A stretch of DNA of 25,280 bases from DATARH01 sp050181375. Its GTDB lineage: Bacteria > Pseudomonadota > Alphaproteobacteria > ATCC43930 > CGMCC-115725. The stretch spans positions 1 through 25,280 of the forward strand of contig JBFXDF010000030.1 of assembly GCA_050181375.1 (NCBI GenBank), written 5' to 3'. The stretch's first letter is position 1; each line of letters begins with the position of its first letter. The translations under genes were made by a program, and so were the position numbers. Of this stretch, positions 14,398-21,503 are shown piece after piece. The notes under the pieces are model-generated. The model saw only the letters and a program-made list of their open reading frames with translations, was not told where the DNA came from and searched no databases.

Positions 14398-15078
14398 ATG
14401 CGCGACGGAAACGACTCGGCGGAGCCGCTGATCGAAGGCGCCCCGCCGGCCTCCGCCGGCGGCGCGGAACCGGTCATCGACAACCGCCTGTTCGTGCTGG
14501 TGTTGCAGCACCCGCAGGAGCGGAGCGAGCCGCTCGCGACCGCGCCGGCGACCGTTGCCGCCTTGCGGCGCGCCCGCCTCGCGGTCGGCCTGTCCTGGCC
14601 GAACCTGACCCGCGCCCTGGATCGGCCGGCCGATCCGCGGGTTTGGGGCGTGCTCTACCTCGGCTCGGCGCGCCCCGCTCCGCCGCATGAGCCCGAGCGC
14701 AAGCCCGGCTCCCGATCCGCACGCCGCGATGCCGGCGAGATTATTGCGCTGAACCGCGACGGCGATCCCCTGCCCGCCACGGACCGGGTCCTGCGCGCCC
14801 TGGAGGGTATCGTGCTGCTCGACGGCACGTGGAGCCAGGCGAAGACGCTGTGGTGGCGCAATCCCTGGCTGTTGAAGCTGCAACGGATTGTTCTGAACCC
14901 GCCAAGTCCGGCGCGCCTTGGCCGGCTGCGCCGCGAACCGCGACGAGAGGCACTCTCCACTCTCGAAGCCGTTTCCCTCGTGTTGCGCCACACGGAGACG
15001 GGGCCGCAAGCATCCGATGCTCTATCGGCCGTGCTCGACCGGTTGCTCGCAGCTTCCGGCGGACGTTTCGCCTCCTAG
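14398..15078 (+). CDS. DTW-domain protein, probable tRNA-uridine acp transferase
   Basis: This 226-residue protein carries the DTW signature (LLDGTWSQAKTLWW, DGTW at 142-145), an early QHPQE motif (37-41), and the late REPRREALSTLEA segment. In the known family (E. coli TapT, human DTWD1/2) this fold transfers the 3-amino-3-carboxypropyl group from S-adenosylmethionine to tRNA uridine. The N-terminal Cys-rich zinc motif of TapT is absent: the first 30 residues are acidic and low in complexity and contain no Cys. ATG 14398 is the first start after the glycine-zipper gene, with a poor ribosome binding site, so the start is uncertain. The stop TAG at 15076-15078 is contributed by the CTAG end of a palindromic repeat. 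Confidence 0.78.
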   Translation: MRDGNDSAEPLIEGAPPASAGGAEPVIDNRLFVLVLQHPQERSEPLATAPATVAALRRARLAVGLSWPNLTRALDRPADPRVWGVLYLGSARPAPPHEPERKPGSRSARRDAGEIIALNRDGDPLPATDRVLRALEGIVLLDGTWSQAKTLWWRNPWLLKLQRIVLNPPSPARLGRLRREPRREALSTLEAVSLVLRHTETGPQASDALSAVLDRLLAASGGRFAS

Positions 15079-15191
15079 CGCCTGATCGGCTCAGATCGCA
15101 ACGATCTGAGCCCTGAATCAGGCTCTGCATATTTGAATCGAGAGCAGGATTCACGGGTCAGATGGAACCATCTGACCCGATCCTGCTCTAG
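15075..15191. repeat. Two-hairpin repeat with CTAG ends, copy 1
   Basis: The 117-bp element starts and ends with CTAG. Hairpin 1: GCCTGAT 15080-15086 with ATCAGGC 15117-15123, and inside it GGCTCAGATCG 15088-15098 with CGATCTGAGCC 15102-15112. Hairpin 2: AGAGCAGGAT 15141-15150 with ATCCTGCTCT 15180-15189, and inside it GGGTCAGATGG 15155-15165 with CCATCTGACCC 15168-15178. It fills the space between two convergent genes and could act as a bidirectional terminator, though it has no T run. A second copy lies at 23929-24046. Confidence 0.92.
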
Positions 15192-15517
15192 CGCCGGCGG
15201 TACCGACCGTTCCCCGGCCCCTGCCGCCGGCCGCGTTTCGGCGCGTCGGGGTCGGTATCGCGGTATATCTGCAGGCGGGTGACGCGCAGCCCCGGAACAC
15301 CGTGTCGTTCGATGGCGCGCTCCCACGCGACGAACTCCTCGGCCGAGATGTTGTAGCGCCGGCAGACGTCCTCGAGATCGATGAAACCGGTGCGCACGGC
15401 CTCGACCACGACCGCCTTGCGCCGCGCCACCCAGCGTTTGGTATCGGGCGGCGGCAGGGCCGGGTCCGGGCTGTTCGATGCCGGCAGATTACCGCGTTTC
15501 GGAAATCGATCAGTCAC
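15188..15517 (-). CDS. sciP: SciP/DUF1153 family CtrA-inhibitor homologue
   Basis: This 109-residue protein has the DUF1153 core (about 23-86: PPPDTKRWVARRKAVVVEAV...EDVCRRYNISAEEFVAWERAIERHGVPGLRVTR), a helix-turn-helix-like fold. In Caulobacter SciP binds the cell-cycle regulator CtrA and blocks its activation of target promoters. The C-terminal tail is strongly basic (RGRRQ...GRYRRR), an extension beyond the core. The start is GTG 15517, since no in-frame ATG precedes the core, and it overlaps the stop of an upstream 19-codon frame as GTGA. Its stop (TAG, 15190-15188) lies in the end of the two-hairpin repeat. A CtrA-like box lies upstream at 15585-15601. Confidence 0.82.
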   Translation of the reverse strand: MTDRFPKRGNLPASNSPDPALPPPDTKRWVARRKAVVVEAVRTGFIDLEDVCRRYNISAEEFVAWERAIERHGVPGLRVTRLQIYRDTDPDAPKRGRRQGPGNGRYRRR

Positions 15518-15573
15518 CGGAACATGCCCCGGAACATGCCACTGAGATTGCGCGTGTTGGCCGTGGGCACCAT
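15514..15573 (-). CDS. Possible 19-residue upstream peptide of sciP
   Basis: The frame from ATG 15573 to TGA 15514 encodes MVPTANTRNLSGMFRGMFR. GGAG (15583-15580) lies 6 bases before the ATG, a better ribosome binding site than any before the sciP GTG. Its TGA overlaps the GTG of sciP by GTGA, the classical arrangement for translational coupling. The last eight residues are the duplicated GMFR coded by a 12-bp tandem repeat. The peptide resembles no family I know. If transcription starts downstream of its ATG it would not be made, so its reality is open. Confidence 0.4.
   Translation of the reverse strand: MVPTANTRNLSGMFRGMFR
15517..15540. repeat. 12-bp tandem duplication at the sciP start
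   Basis: CCGGAACATGCC occurs twice head to tail at 15517-15528 and 15529-15540. The first base is the first base of the sciP GTG codon on the other strand. It could be an operator or a recent slip duplication; being 12 bp it leaves the upstream frame intact. Confidence 0.85.
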
Positions 15574-15912
15574 ATGACGCTCCAGTTAAAAAGGGCTAAA
15601 CCCGCGTGATCGGCGTCCTCTCGCACAGCACCGGCCCACCGCGTCGGCAGCGCGACCCGATGTGCTGTTCGGTTCGCTGCTGCGTTCGGAAAAGCCCAGG
15701 GTTTCCGCCGGCGTCGCTCGTCGTTTGCTGCAGATTCCCTGCAGAAGCAGCAAACCCGCCGCAACGACCGGCATGACAATCCATTTGCCCTGGGGTGAAC
15801 TTCGGCCTCGGGTCTGTCGAGAGGGATGGGATGAAAGCCGCAGGCCGCCGCAATGCGGCAATTTCGGCGACGCGGCCGAGGTCGCTTCCGCGCGACCACG
15901 CACGGTGAACAC
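15574..15912. other. 339-base intergenic region with a 9-bp hairpin
   Basis: This region separates the divergent sciP and methyltransferase genes and must hold both promoters. Besides the CtrA-like box it contains a perfect inverted repeat, GTTTGCTGC 15723-15731 with GCAGCAAAC 15747-15755 (15-base loop), with no T run on either side. No well supported gene is seen: open frames on the - strand here lack ribosome binding sites and family resemblance. Confidence 0.5.
15585..15601 (-). promoter_or_regulatory. CtrA-like box upstream of sciP
   Basis: On the + strand the site reads GTTAA-N7-TAAAC, one mismatch from the CtrA consensus TTAA-N7-TTAA. It lies 12 bases before the upstream-peptide ATG and about 70 before the sciP GTG. 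A CtrA site here would fit the known link between SciP and CtrA, but a single near-match in this length of DNA could be chance. Confidence 0.4.
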
Positions 15913-16524
15913 ATGCAAGCGTCCCAGACCAAAGATCCTCGCTCCGAGCGGTTTGCCGCGTATATCGCCGCGCGACGCTTCGATCCGCCGCGGCCCCTCC
16001 TGATCAAGGCAGCCGGTCTCGTTGAGACGAAAGGGGAGGCGCTCGACGCCGGAGCGGGCGCGCTGAACGCGACCAAATTCCTGCTGTCGGCGGGGTTCAG
16101 GCACGTCACGGCATTCGACCCCGCGCCGGCGTCGCGGGAACTCGCCGAGAAGTTGCCCGCCGACCAGGTGACCTTCGCCTCTGCGCACTTCGAGGATTTC
16201 GCCTATCCGGTCGGAGCCGCCGATCTGGTCAATGCCGAGTTCTCCTTGCCGTTCATCGCCGCCCGCAGTTTTCCCTCGATAATCGGCAAGCTGCTGGGTT
16301 CGGTGAAAATCGGCGGCATCTTCACCGGCCAGCTATTCGGCCCGAATGACAGTTGGAACGTGCCGGAGAGTGGGATGAACTTTCATAGCCGCGGCGATGT
16401 CGAGCACCTGCTGCGTGGCTGGACCATCCTCGAACTCACCGAAGAGGATCATCCGGGCAAAACAAAGCTCGGCGACGATAAGCACTGGCATATCTTCCAC
16501 CTCATTGCGCGGCGAGCGGGCTAG
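15913..16524 (+). CDS. Class I SAM-dependent methyltransferase
   Basis: This 203-residue protein has a Rossmann-type methyltransferase core. Motif I is LDAGAGALNATKFLLSAGF at 44-62, and Asp69 in VTAFDPAP is the expected ribose-binding acidic residue. SAHFEDF and ADLVNAEFSLPFI follow as the third and fourth core strands. The later GGIFTGQLFGPNDSW and RGWTILELTEED segments resemble TehB-like small-molecule methyltransferases; the substrate is not known. ATG 15913 is preferred to 15853 because the intervening residues are Arg-rich and not family-like; a GGTGA lies 4 bases upstream. It stands alone, 134 bases before the next gene. Confidence 0.8.
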   Translation: MQASQTKDPRSERFAAYIAARRFDPPRPLLIKAAGLVETKGEALDAGAGALNATKFLLSAGFRHVTAFDPAPASRELAEKLPADQVTFASAHFEDFAYPVGAADLVNAEFSLPFIAARSFPSIIGKLLGSVKIGGIFTGQLFGPNDSWNVPESGMNFHSRGDVEHLLRGWTILELTEEDHPGKTKLGDDKHWHIFHLIARRAG

Positions 16525-16658
16525 GTCTCACTCGGTCCCGCGCAAAAATTGCTGCTTGGCCATCCGCGAGATCGCCACCGCGGCGATTAACACTTGCAGA
16601 CGGCCGTGCGCCGACCGGACTATCCGACGACCCGCGAAATCCGAGAAAGGAGCGTTCG

Positions 16659-17756
16659 ATGGATGTCGGCATGATGATGGTCTTTGCCAGTTACGGCTGG
16701 GAGGGCTGCCCCGATTCCCGCGTCTGGGACGAGGAGATCAGGCTGGCCCGGCTGGCCGCCGATCTAGGCTTCGACTGCCTGTGGTCGGCCGAGCACCACT
16801 TCAACGACTATTCGTTCGTCCCCGACAATCTGCAATTGATGACGTATCTGACCGCGCTGTGCCCCCACATCGATCTGGGCACAGCCGCCGTGATCCTGCC
16901 GTGGCACGACCCGTTGCGCGTCGCCGAGAACGCGGCAGTGCTCGACATGCTCAGCAAAGGCAGGCTGCGTCTTGGCTTCGGGCGCGGTCTGGCGCGCCGC
17001 GAGTTCGCCGCATTCCGCCTGAGCATGGACGAGTCGCGCGAGCGCTTCGACGAAGCGGCGCCGATGATCGTCAACGCGCTGAAGACCGGGTTTATCGAGG
17101 GCGATGGCAAGTTTTACAAACAGCCGCGCATCGAGATCCGGCCGCGGCCACAATATTCGTTTGACGGCCGCATCTACGCCGTGGCGTCGAGCGAGGATTC
17201 AATCGACTCGGCCGCCAAGCTCGGCGCCCATATCGTCATGTTCGCCGACCGCCCCTGGGAGATGCGGCTGCCGGATATCGAACGCGGCCGGGAGCTGCAC
17301 CGCAAGTATCACGGCACCGAGCCGCCGCGCATCATGCTGACCGAGTTCGTCGTCTGCGGCGCCGACCTCGCCAAGACCGAGGAGGAAGCCCGCCGATATC
17401 AGGGGAAATTCGTCGAAAGCAATTTTTACCACTACGAATTTCTCGGCGACCATTTCAAGACGGTCAAAGGCTACGACGCCTATCAGCAGAAGGCCGAGAT
17501 CGCGCGCAAGGCCGGGCTCGAAGGCGCGGTCAACGGGTTCATGCAGGCCGCGAGCTGGGGCACTCCGGACAAGATCCTGCGCGGACTCGAAGCGCGCCGC
17601 AAGGTCGTCGGGGATTTCGAGCTGAACGTCGCTTTCCGCTTCGGCGGCATACCCTACGAGGTCGCCGAGCGCGGTCTGCGGCTGTTCGCCGAGGAGGTCT
17701 TGCCGGTGCTCAAGTCGCAATCCTTCGCCACCCCGGCGCGGGCGGCGGCGGAGTGA
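16659..17756 (+). CDS. LLM-class flavin-dependent oxidoreductase
   Basis: This 365-residue protein of the bacterial luciferase-like monooxygenase superfamily has a TIM-barrel fold and normally uses reduced FMN or F420. Family marks are the DLGFDCLWSAEHHFNDYSFVP segment with the EHH motif (about 45-47), DLGTAAVILPWHDPLRVAE, and DMLSKGRLRLGFGRGLARREF. A C-terminal domain includes FGGIPYEVAERGLRLFAEEVLP. GAAAGGAG 6 bases before ATG 16659 is a strong ribosome binding site. The substrate cannot be assigned. It precedes a nucleoside hydrolase by 46 bases and could share its transcript. Confidence 0.88.
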   Translation: MDVGMMMVFASYGWEGCPDSRVWDEEIRLARLAADLGFDCLWSAEHHFNDYSFVPDNLQLMTYLTALCPHIDLGTAAVILPWHDPLRVAENAAVLDMLSKGRLRLGFGRGLARREFAAFRLSMDESRERFDEAAPMIVNALKTGFIEGDGKFYKQPRIEIRPRPQYSFDGRIYAVASSEDSIDSAAKLGAHIVMFADRPWEMRLPDIERGRELHRKYHGTEPPRIMLTEFVVCGADLAKTEEEARRYQGKFVESNFYHYEFLGDHFKTVKGYDAYQQKAEIARKAGLEGAVNGFMQAASWGTPDKILRGLEARRKVVGDFELNVAFRFGGIPYEVAERGLRLFAEEVLPVLKSQSFATPARAAAE

Positions 17757-17802
17757 GGCGGGCCGCTTAAACCCTGTCGAATGGTGGGAGATCGCAAGCC
17801 CG

Positions 17803-18759
17803 ATGGCGGAGAAGGCGAAGGTTCTGATCGACTGCGATCCCGGTCACGACGATGCCGTGGCCATCCTGTTCGCGGCTCGGCATCTGGAGCTGCTGGCGGT
17901 CACGACCGTTCACGGCAACAGTTCCCTCGCGAATACCACGCGCAATGCACTGGCCATTCTCGAACTCGCCGGGATCGACGTGCCGGTCGCGGCCGGATGT
18001 TCCGAACCGCTCGTCCAGGCTCCGGCTCACGCCGGCTATCTCCACGGCAAGACAGGCCTCGATGGCGCCGACCTCGCGGCACCCACTCGCCGGCCGATCG
18101 AAGCGCACGCGATCGATCTGATCGTCGAGACCGCGTCCCGGCACCGTGACCAGTTGGTTGTAGCGCTGATCGGCCCGCAGACCAATTTCGCCATTGCGCT
18201 GAAACGGGAGCCGCGGCTGCGGCAGTGGGTGCGCGAAGTAACGGTGATGGGCGGCTCGGCCAGGTTCGGCAACATCACACCGGCGGCGGAGTTCAACATC
18301 CACTGCGACCCGGAAGCGGCTTCCGTCGTATTTGACAGCGGAATTCCGATCCGGATGGTCGGCTACGACATCACCCGACAGACCGGGTTCGACAGCGGCG
18401 ATGTCGAGCGTCTGCGCGCGAGCGGCCGGAAGGTGGCGACGGTCATCGGCGATCTGATGGCGTTCTACCTTGCCGGGCAGAACCGCGCCTTCGGGCTGTC
18501 CGTCGCCCCGGTGCACGACGTGTGCGCCCTGGTGCCCCACGTCGCGCCCGACCTTATCCGCTATGTCGAAACCTCGGTGAAGGTGGAGCTGGCAGGGACC
18601 TACACGCGCGGGATGACGGTCTGCGATCTGCGCGGCGCGCGGCCCGGCGCAGCAACCGGCATCCGTCCCGCCGAACCGGCACTGACAAAACTCGCCATTG
18701 AGGCAGACAGCCGGAAGCTGATCGACCTGGTCGTGGATTCCGTGCTCGGTTACGACTGA
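17803..18759 (+). CDS. Inosine-uridine preferring type nucleoside hydrolase
   Basis: This 318-residue enzyme hydrolyses the N-glycosidic bond of ribonucleosides to free base and ribose. The calcium-binding signature LIDCDPGHDDAVAI (Asp10, Asp12, Asp16, Asp17) is intact, as is the late VHDVCAL with His238 and Asp239. VTTVHGNSSL, GPQTNFAIAL and EVTVMGGSARFGNITPAAEFNIHCDPEAA are the other conserved blocks; GPQTN has Gln where Leu is more usual. The calculated protein has no signal peptide, so it acts in the cytoplasm. The ribosome binding site GGAG is rather far from ATG 17803, but no in-frame alternative start is near. The ribokinase gene follows 14 bases on, so ribose made here can be phosphorylated. 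Confidence 0.92.
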   Translation: MAEKAKVLIDCDPGHDDAVAILFAARHLELLAVTTVHGNSSLANTTRNALAILELAGIDVPVAAGCSEPLVQAPAHAGYLHGKTGLDGADLAAPTRRPIEAHAIDLIVETASRHRDQLVVALIGPQTNFAIALKREPRLRQWVREVTVMGGSARFGNITPAAEFNIHCDPEAASVVFDSGIPIRMVGYDITRQTGFDSGDVERLRASGRKVATVIGDLMAFYLAGQNRAFGLSVAPVHDVCALVPHVAPDLIRYVETSVKVELAGTYTRGMTVCDLRGARPGAATGIRPAEPALTKLAIEADSRKLIDLVVDSVLGYD

Positions 18760-18773
18760 ACGTGCGGCCGGCG

Positions 18774-19745
18774 ATGGGCAAGGTTATCGTCGTCGGGTCG
18801 ATCAATGTCGATCTCGTCGTGACGGCCGATCGTTTCCCGCGTCCCGGTGAAACCCTGATCGGCAATTCATTCGCCCGTCACCCGGGCGGCAAGGGGGCGA
18901 ACCAGGCCGTCGCGGCGGCGCGGATGGGGGCGCGAACCGTCATGATCGGTGCCGTCGGCGCGGACCAGTCCGGGGAGTTCATGCGCGACGCGCTGTCCCG
19001 GGCCGGCGTCGGAACGGAGCTGGTTCGCGTCGTTTCCGGGACGCCGACCGGCACCGCCGTAATTACCGTGGTCGGCCCGGAAAACAGCATCGTTGTGGTC
19101 GCCGGAGCGAACGCGGCCCTCGTGGTCGAGCACGGCTCGCTGTCGATCGATCCCGGCGATGTGGTCGTTGCGCAATTGGAGGTTCCGTCCGCGGCATGGA
19201 CTGCTGCGTTCGAAGCGGCGCGCGTCGTCGGGGCCACAACGATCCTGAATGCCGCTCCGGCGGACGCCGGGATCGCCGAATTTCTTTCGCTGTGCGATGT
19301 CGTCGTTGTAAACGAGGTCGAGCTTGGTTCTCTGTCCGGACAATCGCTTCCGGATGCCGCCGATCCGGCATCTCTACAGGCCGCCATGCGAGCGGTCCGC
19401 CAAACCCCGGACCAGATCATTATCGCGACGCGCGGCAAAGCCGGCTTTATCTGCCTCGGCCGCGACGGCGTCATCGAGGGCGGCGGGCACGATGTCCCGG
19501 TGGTCGACAGTACCGGTGCCGGAGATTGCTTTGTCGGCGCCTTCGCCGCTTGCCTCGCCATCGATCGCGATCTGGAAAGGGCGCTGACCATGGCGAACGC
19601 GGCCGCCGCCATTTCGGTGCAGCGCAGCGGCGCCGGCAATTCGATGCCAACGCGCGCCGAGGTAATCGCGCAACTATGTCGCACCGGGCCTGATCCGCTA
19701 TGCGAGACGTTTACGAGAGGTGGTCCAAGGCAACGAACTCTTTGA
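18774..19745 (+). CDS. rbsK: Ribokinase (PfkB family)
   Basis: This 323-residue PfkB-type sugar kinase phosphorylates ribose to ribose 5-phosphate. Motifs are VVGSINVDLVV at the N terminus, GGKGANQAVAAARMG near 38-52 (PfkB signature 1), LNAAPA, VNEVE, and the anion-hole/catalytic DSTGAGD at 245-251 with Asp251 as the base. ATG 18774 is chosen; an in-frame GTG at 18762 would add four residues. Together with the preceding nucleoside hydrolase it forms a two-step nucleoside salvage pair. The last 15 residues (CETFTRGGPRQRTL) are unlike the family and may be unselected sequence read before the stop. A related sugar such as deoxyribose is possible as substrate. Confidence 0.88.
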   Translation: MGKVIVVGSINVDLVVTADRFPRPGETLIGNSFARHPGGKGANQAVAAARMGARTVMIGAVGADQSGEFMRDALSRAGVGTELVRVVSGTPTGTAVITVVGPENSIVVVAGANAALVVEHGSLSIDPGDVVVAQLEVPSAAWTAAFEAARVVGATTILNAAPADAGIAEFLSLCDVVVVNEVELGSLSGQSLPDAADPASLQAAMRAVRQTPDQIIIATRGKAGFICLGRDGVIEGGGHDVPVVDSTGAGDCFVGAFAACLAIDRDLERALTMANAAAAISVQRSGAGNSMPTRAEVIAQLCRTGPDPLCETFTRGGPRQRTL

Positions 19746-19877
19746 CGCCCCGTTAAGCGGGTATGGCGCGCGTCATCCCCGGTCGATCGGCTTCATTCCA
19801 TAAGCCCGTGCCGGCTCGCGGCCCGGCATGTCCGCCAAACCCGCTGCGCGGATTAAACACCGTTAAAGAGCGTAATC

Positions 19878-20492
<615 letters not shown>

Positions 20493-20504
20493 GGGAGATT
20501 GATC

Positions 20505-21503
20505 ATGCACCCGTTCACGCTCGAACGGCCGCGCGACCTCGCCGCCGCCCTCGCGTTCGGCGCCCAGGCCGGCCGCAATGACGCACCGGCCGAGTACATC
20601 GCCGGCGGCACCGACATGGTGCAGCTTCTGCAGGAAGATGTGCGCCAGCCCGATCGGCTGGTCAGTCTCGCCGGCCTTCTCGACAACCGGATCGCGGTCG
20701 CGCCGCCGGGTCTCAGGATCGGCGCCGCCGTCACGATGGCGGAAGCGGCGGCGCACCCCGCTGTCGTCGAGCGCTTTCCGGTCATCGCCGAGGCCCTGCT
20801 GGAATCGGCCAGCCCGCAGGTGCGCAATCAGGCAACGATCGGCGGCAACCTGTTGCAGCGCCCCCGCTGCCCGTATTTTCGCGATGTCGGCTACAACGCC
20901 TGCAACCGGCGCGCGCCGGGGTCGGGCTGCTCCGCGATAGACGGGGAAAACCGTCGGCACGCGGTTCTCGGCACCAGCGACTCTTGCATCGCCGCTCACG
21001 CCTCGGACCTCGCGGTGGCGCTGGTTGCGCTCGATGCCGCGGTCGAGGTGCTCGGCCCTGGCGGGCGGCGCACGGTTCCGCTCGACGCGCTCTACCGCCT
21101 GCCCGGCGATACCCCGCATATTGCGACGATCCTCGAGCCGGGCGAGGTCATCGCCGCGATCATGGTCCCGGCCGACCCGGCGGCGCGCCGTTCGCATTAC
21201 CTCAAGGTGCGCGACCGCGCCTCGTTCGACTTCGCGCTGGTCTCGGCCGCGGTGGCGCTCGACATCGAGGCCGGCCGTATCCGGCGGGCGCGCGTCGCCC
21301 TCGGTGGGGTTGGAACCAAGCCCTGGCGGGTTCCGCAAGTCGAGGCGGCCCTGGCCGGAGCCGGCCCCGACCCGGCAATGCTGCGCCAGGCGGCGGCGCT
21401 CGCCGCGGAAGGCGCGCGGGGCTACGGGCACAACGACTTCAAGATCGAGTTGATGCAGCGCGCCATCGTGCGCGCCGTCGAAATCGCGGGAGGCCGCGCA
21501 TGA
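20505..21503 (+). CDS. paoB: Periplasmic aldehyde oxidoreductase, FAD subunit
   Basis: This 332-residue FAD-binding subunit has AGGTDMVQLLQEDVRQPDRL (about 33-52) and RNQATIGGNLLQ (108-118) as FAD contacts. An inserted loop holds Cys122, 133, 142 and 161 (RCPYFRDVGYNACNRRAPGSGC...SDSC), the pattern of the additional [4Fe-4S] cluster known in E. coli PaoB. This supports the PaoABC assignment over xanthine dehydrogenase. ATG 20505 is chosen over a TTG at 20499 because GAGGGA lies 8 bases before it. The stop overlaps the start of the large subunit by ATGA. The protein has no signal of its own and would be exported together with the Tat-bearing subunit. Confidence 0.9.
   Translation: MHPFTLERPRDLAAALAFGAQAGRNDAPAEYIAGGTDMVQLLQEDVRQPDRLVSLAGLLDNRIAVAPPGLRIGAAVTMAEAAAHPAVVERFPVIAEALLESASPQVRNQATIGGNLLQRPRCPYFRDVGYNACNRRAPGSGCSAIDGENRRHAVLGTSDSCIAAHASDLAVALVALDAAVEVLGPGGRRTVPLDALYRLPGDTPHIATILEPGEVIAAIMVPADPAARRSHYLKVRDRASFDFALVSAAVALDIEAGRIRRARVALGGVGTKPWRVPQVEAALAGAGPDPAMLRQAAALAAEGARGYGHNDFKIELMQRAIVRAVEIAGGRA

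Noticed and set aside
15517..15540. A LexA (SOS) box GTTC-N7-GTTC at the sciP start
   Set aside because: The two GTTC elements are 8 bases apart, not 7, because the tandem unit is 12 bp. This does not match the alphaproteobacterial LexA consensus.
15586..15774. A 62-codon frame on the - strand starting MPVVAAGLLLLQGIC
   Set aside because: It has a short hydrophobic start but no ribosome binding site, no proper lipobox, an Arg/Ser-rich low-quality remainder, and it overlaps a perfect inverted repeat.
19741..19828. A terminator after the ribokinase gene (GTTAA small loop and TGCCGG/CCGGCA stem)
   Set aside because: Stems are 4 to 6 bp without T runs; not strong enough to call.
19852..19866. 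A CtrA-like ATTA-N7-TTAA site before paoA
   Set aside because: One mismatch from consensus, but the nearer pair TTAA/TTAA has 6-base spacing, and there is no biological reason to link this operon to CtrA.
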